A stretch of 64,000 bases of DNA. Origin: Endozoicomonas sp965232255 (GTDB taxonomy: Bacteria; Pseudomonadota; Gammaproteobacteria; Pseudomonadales; Endozoicomonadaceae). A model generated the notes under the pieces. The model saw nothing but the letters and a program-made list of their open reading frames with translations, made no database searches and had not been told where the DNA came from. The stretch is taken from NCBI GenBank assembly GCA_965232255.1, contig OZ246962.1:992001-1056000 (forward strand), read 5' to 3'. Shown here piece by piece: positions 1-8,516 of this stretch; the first letter of the stretch is position 1; each line of letters begins with the position of its first letter. Position numbers and translations under genes: made by a program.

Positions 1-795
1 AAAGCCGATAAGGAGTGGCTGACGGAAGTGAATAGCCAAAGCCTGTTGGCTTCACTGGCCAACCTGGACACGGCATTCACTAACTTTTTTCAGGGTCGGG
101 CGAAATTCCCACGGTTCAAATCAAAATACGCCGGCTGGCAGTCGTTCCAATGCCCGCAGCATGTGACCGTTGATTTCCAACAAGGTCAAATCAATTTGCC
201 AAAACTCAAGGGAATCAGGGCGAAACTGCATCGCCCTTTTGTTGGCAAGGTAAAAACAGTCACGATCAAGCGCTCCCCTGTCGGAAAATATTTTGCCAGT
301 GTTTTGGTGGATCATGGTGCCATTGATCCCATACCGTCGTTGATTGAGCCTGAGCACACCGTTGGCCTTGATGTTGGACTGACCGCGTTTCTGATCGACA
401 GTGAGGGGAACAAAACAGACAATCCCAGGGTGCTAAAGGCATCATTGGCTCGGCTTGCCATTGAGCAAAAGAAATTATCCAGAAGGAAAAAAGGCTCTGG
501 TAACAGGGCAAAACAGAAACGAATAGTTGCCATCATCCATGAAAAGGTGGCTAACCGTCGTCGTGATTTCATTCATCAGGTAACTGCAACGCTGGCTGGC
601 AAAAACCACGCATGGCAATGTCCAAGTTGCCATAGGATGAACGACAGGGACATCAACGCCGCCCGGAATATAAGAGATATGGGTTTAGCTGATTCGCTGG
701 GACACAGCGATTGCATAAAGAGTTCCTCTGTAGATTGCCCTGTCAGCGCAGGTTCTACAGCGAAAGGTGTTGAGTGTTCTCAGCATGGGTCGTAA
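1..795 (+). pseudogene. tnpB: TnpB (IS605 OrfB-type) with internal deletion, cut by window edge
   Basis: The reading frame is open from base 1, so the gene starts outside the window. It matches the intact TnpB at 21910-23106 (shared FPRFKSKY, a GLDVGLT block like GVDMGIT, and DRDINAARNI). About 73 residues are missing in frame: the sequence jumps from the HQVTATLAGKN segment to AWQCPSCHRMNDRDINAA. The lost part holds the second RuvC acidic residue (within VETLKVKNM in the intact copy) and the first CxxC pair of the zinc finger. The protein should therefore be nuclease-dead. TnpB is an RNA-guided DNA endonuclease of IS200/IS605 elements. A right-end hairpin follows at 803-830. Confidence 0.85.
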
Positions 796-843
796 GAAGC
801 CCCCACTATAGCCGCCTAGCGGCTTAGTGGTGGGAGTATGTCA
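739..843 (+). ncRNA. Right end / omegaRNA-like block of the truncated TnpB element
   Basis: The 3' part of the tnpB gene and the bases after it, up to GGGAGTATGTCA, are about 105 bp long and closely resemble 57380-57500. A strong hairpin sits at 803-830: CCACTA pairs with TAGTGG and GCCGC with GCGGC around a CTA loop. In IS200/IS605 elements this region makes the omegaRNA scaffold, and the guide is read from the flanking DNA after the right end. The family role is known; transcription here is inferred. Confidence 0.5.
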
Positions 844-903
844 AACGGTCACTGCGCCCTGTAGCTCGCCTGTGCGGTGCTTAGCGTTGCTTACACAAGG
901 TGC

Positions 904-1815
904 TTATACAAGATGGTACCGCAACTGCGCTCCCAAATAGCTGACGACTGCTGATGCCATGGCTTGATGGGAAATCGGCGCCTGTTTTTCCACCATAACC
1001 GCATCAATTACTTTGTCGTGAGGTTCATCAAGGCTGTTGAGGCGTAGATTGATCAAAGCTGCTTCCACTGCAGTTAATCCAGGATTAAAAGCAGCATTTT
1101 CGGCGTATTTACCGGTAACAATGGTGCCGTTTTCAAGGTACAGGGCAACGCCGGAATGACAGCCCGAATAGGGCGCATAACTGTGCCGGGCAGCTTCAGT
1201 AGCCGCATTGACCAGCGCATCGGTTGAGTCAGGACTGGTCAGTGCTTGACTGACAGAACTCATCAGACGGGTAGTCTGTTGCAGGTCTCCCGGGCCAAAG
1301 GCATCTGGCAGCAGATCGGTGATACCATAGAGTCGCTGCTGGTCACTGTGCAGTTGGCTGACCAGAATATCCATCTGCTCAATTCCGTTGAGTTCGTTGA
1401 TGAACTGTCGGCAATGACCGCAAGGTGCTTCGTTGACCATCAGGCGGCGCAATCGGGTTTCGCCCTGGTGCCAGGCATTGCAGATTGCAGCTTGCTCAGC
1501 GTGAATGGACATTTTCAATGGCTGTCCGAGCGTTTCCAGATTGGCTCCCAGGTAGAAGGGCCCAGGGCCGTGTTCACGATAACCCTCAACAATCGCCCCC
1601 ACGCTGAAGTTGGAAATAGGACAGGTGCTCATGGCTCCGGCCAGTGGCAACAGCGCCTTAAGCAATTCCGGAGTGGACAGTTGCAGTAATTCTTGCAAGG
1701 TCAGGACTTGTTCGGGCTCAAGGCGTCCCTGTTGTTTGGTCAGTGATTGCAAAACAGCAGCAATATGATCCGGAAATTGTTTTAGTTGTGCCTGGAAAGC
1801 TTGATGGTTCATCAC
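904..1815 (-). CDS. cdd: Cytidine deaminase
   Basis: Hydrolyses cytidine and deoxycytidine to uridine and deoxyuridine in pyrimidine salvage. At 303 residues it has the length of the E. coli-type dimeric enzyme (about 294), with an active N-terminal half and a degenerate C-terminal repeat. The active site is visible: HAEQAA (zinc histidine and catalytic glutamate) and PCGHCRQ (two zinc cysteines). The substrate-side NFSVGAI block precedes them. It is transcribed alone, divergent from murI. Family assignment is firm. Confidence 0.95.
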   Translation of the reverse strand: MMNHQAFQAQLKQFPDHIAAVLQSLTKQQGRLEPEQVLTLQELLQLSTPELLKALLPLAGAMSTCPISNFSVGAIVEGYREHGPGPFYLGANLETLGQPLKMSIHAEQAAICNAWHQGETRLRRLMVNEAPCGHCRQFINELNGIEQMDILVSQLHSDQQRLYGITDLLPDAFGPGDLQQTTRLMSSVSQALTSPDSTDALVNAATEAARHSYAPYSGCHSGVALYLENGTIVTGKYAENAAFNPGLTAVEAALINLRLNSLDEPHDKVIDAVMVEKQAPISHQAMASAVVSYLGAQLRYHLV

Positions 1816-2020
1816 AATTACTCTGGTAGGGCAATTTTGTTCTGCTTATGTACTACGGAAGTGATTAGATTGCCATTGTTGTTTACGTTTGCCAGCATTT
1901 GTGGTGCTAACGCCTATTGCGTTGTAGAGCGGGATTGCAAAAAATAGACAGTTGTTTAATCCGTCCAGTGGGAACATGCTCATTGCATGGTTAATTTTTG
2001 CGAACACGGCTGAGGATTGC

Positions 2021-2899
2021 ATGGCAAAACCCATCGTTATTTTTGATTCTGGTGTTGGTGGACTCAGCATTTACCAGGAAATAAAACAGGTTTTGCCGCA
2101 GGTGCCAGTGGTTTACTGCTCTGATATGGCCGGCTTTCCCTACGGTCCGAAGCCTGAGCAAGAGGTTATCGCCCGTACCAGTGAGTGCCTGAATTTGCTG
2201 GCACAGCGGTTTGACCCGTCGTTAGCGGTCATCGCCTGCAACACGGCCAGCACCATTTCATTGCCCAGGGTGCGTGGCGAGCTGAACTTTCCGGTGGTGG
2301 GTGTGGTACCGGCCATCAAAACCGCCAGTGAATATTCGCAAAACCGTTGCATTGGCTTGCTGGCTACGCCCGGCACGATTGCCCGCTGCTACACCGACCA
2401 GTTGATTGACGATTTTGCGGCTGATTGTCAGGTCATCCGGGTGGGTTCCAGCGAGCTGGTGCAAATGGCCGAGCAGTATCTGCGCGGAGCATCTCTTTGT
2501 GATGATCGGCTCAGGCATATTTTGTCACCATTTCTGACGGCCAAACCAAAGCCAGATACCGTGGTGCTCGGTTGTACCCACTTTCCGCTACTGCGTGACG
2601 CCCTGGAGCAAGTTGCGCCGGACATTCACTGGATTGACTCCGGGCCCGCGATTGCCCGGCGCGTTGTTAGTTTACTGGCTGTCCATGATTATCAGCGAAC
2701 GGGAGCTGATCACTTTGTATATACGGGTGAAGATGAGCTGGCGAATGCTTTGGCACTTGAGCGATTGGGTTTCGGTGAGATCAGTCCACTGGCACTTATA
2801 TCGCAGAATCAGTCGCAGGAACGCCCCAGCGGATTAGTCAGAGCGTCACAAAAAGCAGAATATCAACGGCAAGATTATAATGGCACCAAGTTAGCGTAG
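2021..2899 (+). CDS. murI: Glutamate racemase
   Basis: Interconverts L- and D-glutamate to supply D-Glu for peptidoglycan. The two catalytic cysteines lie in IACNTAS and LGCTHFPLL, and the N-terminus has IFDSGVGGLS. The ATG at 2021 is chosen because the protein then begins MAKPIVIFDSG as in the family, with a GAGG a few bases upstream. An in-frame extension to 1952 has no homology-like content. Length 292 residues is usual. Its last 25 bp overlap the 3' end of the convergent uvrD gene. Confidence 0.95.
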   Translation: MAKPIVIFDSGVGGLSIYQEIKQVLPQVPVVYCSDMAGFPYGPKPEQEVIARTSECLNLLAQRFDPSLAVIACNTASTISLPRVRGELNFPVVGVVPAIKTASEYSQNRCIGLLATPGTIARCYTDQLIDDFAADCQVIRVGSSELVQMAEQYLRGASLCDDRLRHILSPFLTAKPKPDTVVLGCTHFPLLRDALEQVAPDIHWIDSGPAIARRVVSLLAVHDYQRTGADHFVYTGEDELANALALERLGFGEISPLALISQNQSQERPSGLVRASQKAEYQRQDYNGTKLA

Positions 2900-5040
2900 G
2901 CCATCATCAACCATTTACTCCCCTCGGAATCGAAATTAACTTGCACCCTCGACTGATTACCTTCGCCCTCATAGTTGGTGACGATACCGCTCCCAAACAC
3001 ATCATGATGCACTCGCTGACCCAGTGACAGGCCGTGGTCAGCCGATGCCGGTGCCATCCGGGTAACTACCGGACGAGAGATGGTGCCACCAAGGCGCACT
3101 TCTTGCAGCAGTTCTCCGGGAATCTCCCGAATAAACCGTGAAGGCCGGTTCATGGTCTCACTGCCGTACAGACGACGACTTTCAGCGTAGGTCAGGTACA
3201 GAGTTGTCATGGCTCTGGTAATGCCGACGTAGCAAAGTCGCCGTTCTTCTTCCAGATTGTCATCATCAAGAGACATTTTATGCGGGAACAGCCCTTCCTC
3301 CATACCGGTCAGGAAAACTAACGGAAACTCCAGTCCCTTGGCCGCGTGCAGGGTCATCATCTGCACGCTGTCCTGAAACTGATCGGCCTGGTTATCGCCT
3401 GCTTCCAGGGCAGCGTGGGCAAGAAAAGCATCAAGTGGCGTGATATTTTCGCTGTCCGACTCCCCACCATAGTCGTCCATATCAAACTGACGACAGGCAT
3501 TAACCAGTTCTTCAAGGTTTTCGATTCGGGCCTGTCCCTTTTCGCCTTTCTCTTTGCCGTGATGTTCGACCAAGGCACTCATGGTCATCACATGATCCGA
3601 CAGCTCGCCCAGATTCAGCGTTTTTGCTGCCTCACCCAGGGATTCAATGAGCTCGATAAAAGTCGCCATAGACTTACCGGCTTTACCGCCTACTGCCGAT
3701 GACGCCACCAGGTTTTTCATCGCTTGCCACAAGGTCACTCCCTGACTGCGAGCTGCTTCTCGCAGTTTTTCAACGCTTTTCTCCCCAATACCCCGGGCAG
3801 GAACGTTAATCACCCGCTCAAGGGAGGTATCGTCGTTGGGCGAGCTAGCCAGACGCAAATAGGCCAGGGCATTTTTGATTTCTGCCCGTTCAAAGAAACG
3901 CAGACCGCCATAAATTCGATAGGGGATACCGGCACGTAACATGGCCTCTTCCAGAATGCGGGACTGGGCGTTGGAACGGTAGAGCACGGCTATATCGCGG
4001 TACGCCATACCGTTGGCGACGGCCTCTTTGATCCGGTCCGTGACAAAGCGTGCTTCATCCATCTCGTTAAACCCGGCGTACAGGTGCACCGGCTCACCGC
4101 TATCGCCGTCGGTACGTAGTTCTTTGCCCAGGCGATCAGGGTTGTTGGCAATAACGGCATTGGCGGCCTGAAGAATATTACCGGTGGAGCGATAGTTTTG
4201 TTCCAGTTTGATGGTGCTGGCACCCGGGAAATCTTGCGTAAACTGGCGTATGTTCTCAATGCGGGCACCGCGCCAGCCGTAGATGGACTGGTCATCATCG
4301 CCCACCACCATCAGTTTGTCCTGGTCACCGGCCAGCAGGCGCAACCAGGCGTACTGGATGGCGTTGGTGTCCTGGAACTCATCCACCAGGATATAGCGAA
4401 AGCGCTCGCGGTAGTGTTGCAGAACATCCGGTCGCTTCAGCAGCAGTTCGTGGGCACGGAGTAACAATTCACCAAAGTCCACTACACCGGCCTGTTGGCA
4501 GTAATCGTGGTAGCGGCGGTAAACATCCACCATGGTGCGTTCAAAGGGATCATAGCCAGGGTCAATGTAGTCCGGACGCAGGCCTTCATCCTTTTTGCTG
4601 TTGATATACCACTGTGCCTGGCGCGGTGGCCATTTTTGCTCGTCCAGCTGCATGGCCTTCATGATGCGCTTGATGATTCGCAGCTGATCATCGCTGTCAA
4701 GAATTTGAAAATTTTCCGGCAGACCGGCTTCTTGCCAATGGCTTCTGAGCAGCCGGTGGGACAAACCGTGGAAAGTCCCTACCCACATACCCCTGGGGGG
4801 AATACCTAGTAACTCTTCAATTCGCGAACGCATTTCCGCTGCCGCCTTGTTAGTGAAGGTTACCGCCATGATCGAGTAGGGTGACATGGCCTCGGCTTGT
4901 ACCAGCCATGCTATCCGATGTACCAGTACACGGGTTTTACCGCTGCCGGCACCGGCCAGCACCAGCATGGAACCTACGGGGGCGGCAACGGCGCTGCGTT
5001 GTGCGTCGTTCAGGGAATCAAGAATCAAGGTTACGTCCAT
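2875..5040 (-). CDS. uvrD: DNA helicase II UvrD
   Basis: Superfamily 1A 3'-5' helicase for nucleotide excision and mismatch repair. The start MDVTLILDSLNDAQRSAV and the length of 721 residues match E. coli UvrD (720) rather than Rep. Visible motifs are Walker A GAGSGKT near residue 31, motif Ia TFTNKAAAEM, Walker B VDEFQDTN, DDQSIYGWRGA, QNYRS, and TLHAAKGLEF with VGITRA near the C-terminal third. A Tudor-like C-terminal segment (LGQRVHHDVFGSGIV) is also present, as in UvrD/PcrA. The gene stands alone and converges on murI. Confidence 0.96.
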   Translation of the reverse strand: MDVTLILDSLNDAQRSAVAAPVGSMLVLAGAGSGKTRVLVHRIAWLVQAEAMSPYSIMAVTFTNKAAAEMRSRIEELLGIPPRGMWVGTFHGLSHRLLRSHWQEAGLPENFQILDSDDQLRIIKRIMKAMQLDEQKWPPRQAQWYINSKKDEGLRPDYIDPGYDPFERTMVDVYRRYHDYCQQAGVVDFGELLLRAHELLLKRPDVLQHYRERFRYILVDEFQDTNAIQYAWLRLLAGDQDKLMVVGDDDQSIYGWRGARIENIRQFTQDFPGASTIKLEQNYRSTGNILQAANAVIANNPDRLGKELRTDGDSGEPVHLYAGFNEMDEARFVTDRIKEAVANGMAYRDIAVLYRSNAQSRILEEAMLRAGIPYRIYGGLRFFERAEIKNALAYLRLASSPNDDTSLERVINVPARGIGEKSVEKLREAARSQGVTLWQAMKNLVASSAVGGKAGKSMATFIELIESLGEAAKTLNLGELSDHVMTMSALVEHHGKEKGEKGQARIENLEELVNACRQFDMDDYGGESDSENITPLDAFLAHAALEAGDNQADQFQDSVQMMTLHAAKGLEFPLVFLTGMEEGLFPHKMSLDDDNLEEERRLCYVGITRAMTTLYLTYAESRRLYGSETMNRPSRFIREIPGELLQEVRLGGTISRPVVTRMAPASADHGLSLGQRVHHDVFGSGIVTNYEGEGNQSRVQVNFDSEGSKWLMMAYANLVPL

Positions 5041-5244
5041 AAGCGCTGTTCAGTCCGGGTTTGTGCCTCCTTGTAGCAGGGAGGTCGGGGATTGTGATTT
5101 TAGCGAAACTGCCTCACAAGGTCTTGCTGTGCGATTTTACCTACATATTTATACGACTTTGGTGATTGTGGCATTTTCGGTAATTTCCTACCGTGGGAAT
5201 CGTAATTCGGACGCATCAAACAACGACCACCAGGGGACGCTGCC

Positions 5245-5421
5245 ATGAGCAAAGGAAAGAAAGCTGCAAAAGAGTTCATTCTGGACGAGCAACTGATCCG
5301 TCCTGAGCTGGAGCAAAAGGGCTCCAGGCGGACTCTGCAAATCCGCCGAGCGCTGGAAGAGCGCCAGGAAGCCAAACGACTCAGTGCAATTTTTGGCGAC
5401 GATTACTGGGATGACGTTTAA
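5245..5421 (+). CDS. Small charged protein, 58 aa (PA3496-like?)
   Basis: ATG at 5245 follows an AGGGGACG ribosome site. The 58-residue product begins MSKGKKAAKEF, has a basic middle (RRTLQIRRALEERQEAKRL) and ends acidic and aromatic (FGDDYWDDV). This layout resembles the small PA3496 family of gammaproteobacteria, whose role is not established. A hairpin terminator follows the stop codon at once, which supports a real short transcription unit. Confidence 0.6.
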   Translation: MSKGKKAAKEFILDEQLIRPELEQKGSRRTLQIRRALEERQEAKRLSAIFGDDYWDDV

Positions 5422-5437
5422 TCACCTCCAAATTCCT

Positions 5438-5460
5438 GCCTTTACCACTCTGGTAAAGGC
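5438..5460 (+). terminator. Hairpin after the 58-aa ORF
   Basis: GCCTTTACCA and TGGTAAAGGC form a perfect 10-bp stem with a 3-base loop, 17 bases after the stop codon. The T-tract after it is weak, so it may be an imperfect or Rho-assisted terminator. Confidence 0.55.
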
Positions 5461-5602
5461 TTCATCAATCCGCTTTCTCTCTCACTTTCTTTCTCTTTTC
5501 TGATTTCTCCTATCTGATAGCCAAAGACTTGCGACTCGTTCTTATATGCTCTTTTCCAGGCAAGTGTAATACTATTTTGCTTTCAATAAGAGCGGCCCTT
5601 AT

Positions 5603-6532
5603 ATGCAGTTTCTCCCGACCCTGAAACGATCCCTGCTGGCAGCACTGATGTTGACCACCAGTGCCTTCGCCAATACTGAGCCGCCGAACGTGCTGGTCAG
5701 CATTAAACCATTGCAATTGATTGCCCAGGCGATTACCGACGGCGTTACCGATGCCGATGTACTGCTGCCACCGGGGAGCTCTCCTCATAGTCATAGTCTG
5801 AAGCCATCCGATGCACGCAAACTCAGAAACGCTGATGTGGTGTTCTGGGTTGGGCCGGCGATGGAAGCCTTCTTGCCGAATATGCTTAACGGAACACAAA
5901 AAGCGGTATCCTTGATGGATATTCAGGGCGTTCATCTACTCGGCGGCGACGAAGAGCATCATCATGAGCACGAGCACAATGACCATCATGATCATGGCGC
6001 GTACGATCCTCACATCTGGCTAAGCACCGATAATGCCCGTGCCATTGCCACTGAGATGAGCCAAGTATTAATATCCGTTGATGGCGCCAATCGAGCCAAG
6101 TATCAGGCCAATCTGGAGCGGTTTTTGCAGAGCATGGATGAGACTGACAAGCGCAATCTTGACAAGATCAGGCAATCCGGAAACAAACCGTTTTTCGTTT
6201 TTCATAACGCTTACGGTTATCTGCAGAAACAGTACGGACTGGCCGCCGCCGGGTACTTTACCAAAAACCCTGAGCAACAGCCGGGCGCTCGCCATCTGGT
6301 TGGTTTACAGGGACAACTGGATAAAGCCGGGACAACCTGTATCTTTCGCGAGCCGCAATTTAAACCCGCTTATATCGATCGGCTGACAAAAGGAATGTCT
6401 GTCAGGGTGGGAGTGCTCGATCCTCTGGGCGAAAACATCCCACCCGGACCGGAAAGTTACGCCCGGTTTATTAACCAGCTTGTGGATAACATTACCAGCT
6501 GTACCAACGCCGAGGCTGCTACCAAGGACTGA
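5603..6532 (+). CDS. znuA: Zinc ABC transporter substrate-binding protein ZnuA
   Basis: Periplasmic zinc-binding protein (cluster A-I) that hands Zn2+ to ZnuBC. A signal peptide spans about residues 1-23, ending near TSAFA. The zinc histidines are seen in GSSPHSHSLKPS, in DPHIWLS after the loop, and in the FVFHNAYGY segment. The histidine-rich mobile loop (DEEHHHEHEHNDHHDHG) lies near residues 115-135 and is typical of ZnuA. No znuB, znuC or zur is in the window, so the gene is detached from its permease. Zur control is likely but no clear operator was recognised. Confidence 0.93.
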   Translation: MQFLPTLKRSLLAALMLTTSAFANTEPPNVLVSIKPLQLIAQAITDGVTDADVLLPPGSSPHSHSLKPSDARKLRNADVVFWVGPAMEAFLPNMLNGTQKAVSLMDIQGVHLLGGDEEHHHEHEHNDHHDHGAYDPHIWLSTDNARAIATEMSQVLISVDGANRAKYQANLERFLQSMDETDKRNLDKIRQSGNKPFFVFHNAYGYLQKQYGLAAAGYFTKNPEQQPGARHLVGLQGQLDKAGTTCIFREPQFKPAYIDRLTKGMSVRVGVLDPLGENIPPGPESYARFINQLVDNITSCTNAEAATKD

Positions 6533-6533
6533 T

Positions 6534-6833
6534 TCAGTCTGTCAGGCTAATGCCCATCAAACTACCGAGCAGCAGACTGATAATCACTGCTGCCGGCAGC
6601 GCTCCGGCCAGCAAAGTTACCCACATTTTTACGTTATCGTACTCAAGACGTTGGTTCCAGCGATTGGTGACGTGGTTTTTATCTTCGTCCATCTCGGTGG
6701 ACAAGCCACAGCCGGTACAGCTGACCTGCCACATGGTCACCGGCTGACCGCCGTAATCGACGACCAGATCAGCAAAAATCGGTTCACCCCGACAGCAAGG
6801 ACAGGGCTTTAATGTCATGCTTGCAATATCCAT
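6534..6833 (-). CDS. Lar-like zinc-ribbon protein with C-terminal membrane helix
   Basis: Residues 8-50 carry LKPCPCCRGEP, then CTGCG and a TNRWN motif. This is the layout of the restriction-alleviation (Lar) zinc ribbon family, in which two CxxC-type pairs bind zinc. Unlike phage Lar proteins, it continues into a hydrophobic helix (MWVTLLAGALPAAVIISLLL), so it is probably a membrane-anchored zinc-ribbon protein. The start could also be the second Met (MTLKPCPCC). It converges on znuA with a 1-bp gap. Function is not known; a restriction-alleviation role is only a family label. Confidence 0.7.
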   Translation of the reverse strand: MDIASMTLKPCPCCRGEPIFADLVVDYGGQPVTMWQVSCTGCGLSTEMDEDKNHVTNRWNQRLEYDNVKMWVTLLAGALPAAVIISLLLGSLMGISLTD

Positions 6834-6865
6834 CGGTAAGTGTTTTTTCCCCGCATATTCATAGC

Positions 6866-6895
6866 TTATTCACAGACTTTAACAGCTTATCCACA
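6866..6895 (+). promoter_or_regulatory. Two tandem DnaA boxes
   Basis: TTATTCACA (6866-6874) and TTATCCACA (6887-6895) both fit the DnaA consensus TTATNCACA. They are in the same direction and 21 bp apart start to start, about two helical turns. They lie in a 229-bp gap between the Lar-like gene and the C2H2 ORF. They could titrate DnaA or regulate a neighbour. No AT-rich unwinding region or dnaA/dnaN/gidA genes are near, so this is probably not oriC. Confidence 0.5.
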
Positions 6896-7062
6896 GGGTT
6901 GTTGTTATCTTCAGAGCTATTTACGGATAAAGTCACGCATTTTCATAGTAAAAAATGGCTGTGCTTTGGACAACAAAGATATTGCATCCCAAGCACCGTG
7001 TTGGAACCAGATGGGTTAGGGCTTGTCTAGATTGGGACACTAACTAAAAGGAGATATGCATT

Positions 7063-7518
7063 GTGCACCCTATTCAACAAGGTTGTGTGCAGCCAGCAGA
7101 TGTTCACAATTCATCGTCAGGACTGCGGCAGCAGCAGACCTGGACACGTGCGGTGGAGATGTACACATCGTTGGGACAACAGGTGTTGGGCGTCAGCATA
7201 CCAGTACAACAGCCATGGAGTGGTCATTACGAACAGTACATGTGTACTAAATCACAGTTGGTCGCTTCGCTTACTGAAGAAACCCCATATGCCGTGGAAT
7301 CCGGGAAATCCACGACACTTTCCCTAATGAGATTTGAACAGCCAGTATCGAGACCTTATCGATGCTCGCTTTGTTTTGCCAGGTCAACCAAAATGCGTGG
7401 GATTGAGCAGCATTTCATCACCCGGCATCCGGAGTTGCGCGAAGAACAATATATGTATTCTTTCACTGACGAGCGTAACTCTGACAGACTCGTCAATCAT
7501 CTTCAACAGCAGCGTTAA
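7063..7518 (+). CDS. C2H2 zinc-finger-containing small protein
   Basis: GTG at 7063 lies 9 bases after an AAAGGAG site; the nearer ATG at 7056 is too close to it and in another frame. The 151-residue product has no signal peptide. Residues 101-122 form C-x2-C-x12-H-x4-H (YRCSLCFARSTK, then QHFITRH), the classical C2H2 pattern, which is rare in bacteria outside the Ros family. The N-terminal 90 residues are polar and not recognised. It could bind nucleic acid, or act in a host cell; both are inference. It converges on the next gene. Confidence 0.6.
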   Translation: MHPIQQGCVQPADVHNSSSGLRQQQTWTRAVEMYTSLGQQVLGVSIPVQQPWSGHYEQYMCTKSQLVASLTEETPYAVESGKSTTLSLMRFEQPVSRPYRCSLCFARSTKMRGIEQHFITRHPELREEQYMYSFTDERNSDRLVNHLQQQR

Positions 7519-7525
7519 TAGCCGG

Positions 7526-7867
7526 TCAGAAAATTTCGTCACCATCTTCGAGCAGGCGAGTGGTATCCGAATTGCTACGCAGACTTTCACGATATCGACG
7601 ACGGTTTAGCAGCTTGGTTTGGACAACATCGGGAAACTCGGTGAATTGAATCACCTGTTTGTCAATTAACAGGTCAATGACGTCTTCGAGCACCCGAATG
7701 AAACCAGCGTCAGACGACTCCATGATGCCGGTGCTGATTTCGGGATTGTTCTGCAAAAACAGTTTTAGACTTTCGTCGTCTATATCAACCGGCTGCCAAT
7801 CAGCGGAAAATGGCCTGTCGGAGACCGCGTGTACCTGATTATCATCATCCCTGAGTACGTAGAGCAT
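7526..7867 (-). CDS. Conserved 113-aa protein (annotated 'tryptophan synthase beta-like' in pseudomonads)
   Basis: The sequence MLYVLRDDDNQVHAVSDRPF, then RVLEDVIDLLIDKQVIQFTEFP and a C-terminal acidic tail, matches a small cytosolic family common in Pseudomonas and relatives. The family is often labelled tryptophan synthase beta-like but lacks any PLP-enzyme motif, so the label should not be read as a function. It lies just downstream of the lipoprotein gene on the same strand and may be cotranscribed with it. Confidence 0.75.
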   Translation of the reverse strand: MLYVLRDDDNQVHAVSDRPFSADWQPVDIDDESLKLFLQNNPEISTGIMESSDAGFIRVLEDVIDLLIDKQVIQFTEFPDVVQTKLLNRRRYRESLRSNSDTTRLLEDGDEIF

Positions 7868-7888
7868 ATCCTTTTACCTTAGATGCGG

Positions 7889-8509
7889 TTATTGGCCGAC
7901 TGGCATAGCGGCCAGCAAATCTACTATCAGTTTTCGGCTGACTTCATAGGCACTTTCATCCGGATTACCTTGTGCTGTGCCATCAATGCTCCATGCCTCT
8001 TCTCCGGATTCGACATCCAACACACTCAGGGCCAGCGAGATTAAGAAACGGTTTTGTCCATCATACTGCCACTCATGCACATCGCCAGAGATGGTGTAGC
8101 GAATGTCCTTATTGCCAGCCCAGACACGGGTGCGTTCAAGATGGTAAAGGTCCCGAGCGTAGCCCGGGACTGTGATGGTGGCGGTGGGTTGTTTGTATAC
8201 GGCAGCATCGGCAATGCCGTTGGAAGGAAGCTGTACCCGCAGGATGCGTTCGAGCTGAACGGCAAAATCGTCGGGCATGTCAGTGGTATGGTTATTGAAT
8301 GGCATCACCGCCCATTGGTCGTGACCAGACAGGTCTTCCTGATAGAGGCTGGTGAGGCCAGAACTCTGACATCCGGCCAATAACAGCAAGCTAAATAGCC
8401 AGGAACAAAACACAGCATCTGAGCGCATCTTCCGGTGGCGCGTCCCATCAATGAGAAATAGATAGACAAAATTCGGCAAGAAGCGTTCGGTGTTGTGTTT
8501 ATTGTTCAT
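7889..8509 (-). CDS. Outer-membrane lipoprotein of the LpoB/PelC/CsgG-like fold
   Basis: A lipobox LLLAGC follows a hydrophobic stretch (FCSWLFSLLL). The best start for a normal signal peptide is the Met of MRSDAVFC (base 8428); the longer form to 8509 is also open. The mature part begins with a WAVMPFNNHT strand and ends with an amphipathic helix after EEAWSIDG, as in CsgG/LpoB-type lipoproteins that support envelope complexes. The exact family is uncertain. It lies 7 bp after nudF and is probably in one unit with it. Confidence 0.7.
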   Translation of the reverse strand: MNNKHNTERFLPNFVYLFLIDGTRHRKMRSDAVFCSWLFSLLLLAGCQSSGLTSLYQEDLSGHDQWAVMPFNNHTTDMPDDFAVQLERILRVQLPSNGIADAAVYKQPTATITVPGYARDLYHLERTRVWAGNKDIRYTISGDVHEWQYDGQNRFLISLALSVLDVESGEEAWSIDGTAQGNPDESAYEVSRKLIVDLLAAMPVGQ

Positions 8510-8516
8510 TTTTATT

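Noticed and set aside
5515..5602. Zur operator ahead of znuA
   Set aside because: An AT-rich partly palindromic stretch near TGTAATACTATTTTG was examined, but only half of the paired positions match, so no operator is claimed.
6866..6895. Replication origin at the DnaA boxes
   Set aside because: Only two boxes, no AT-rich unwinding element, and no origin-linked genes nearby.
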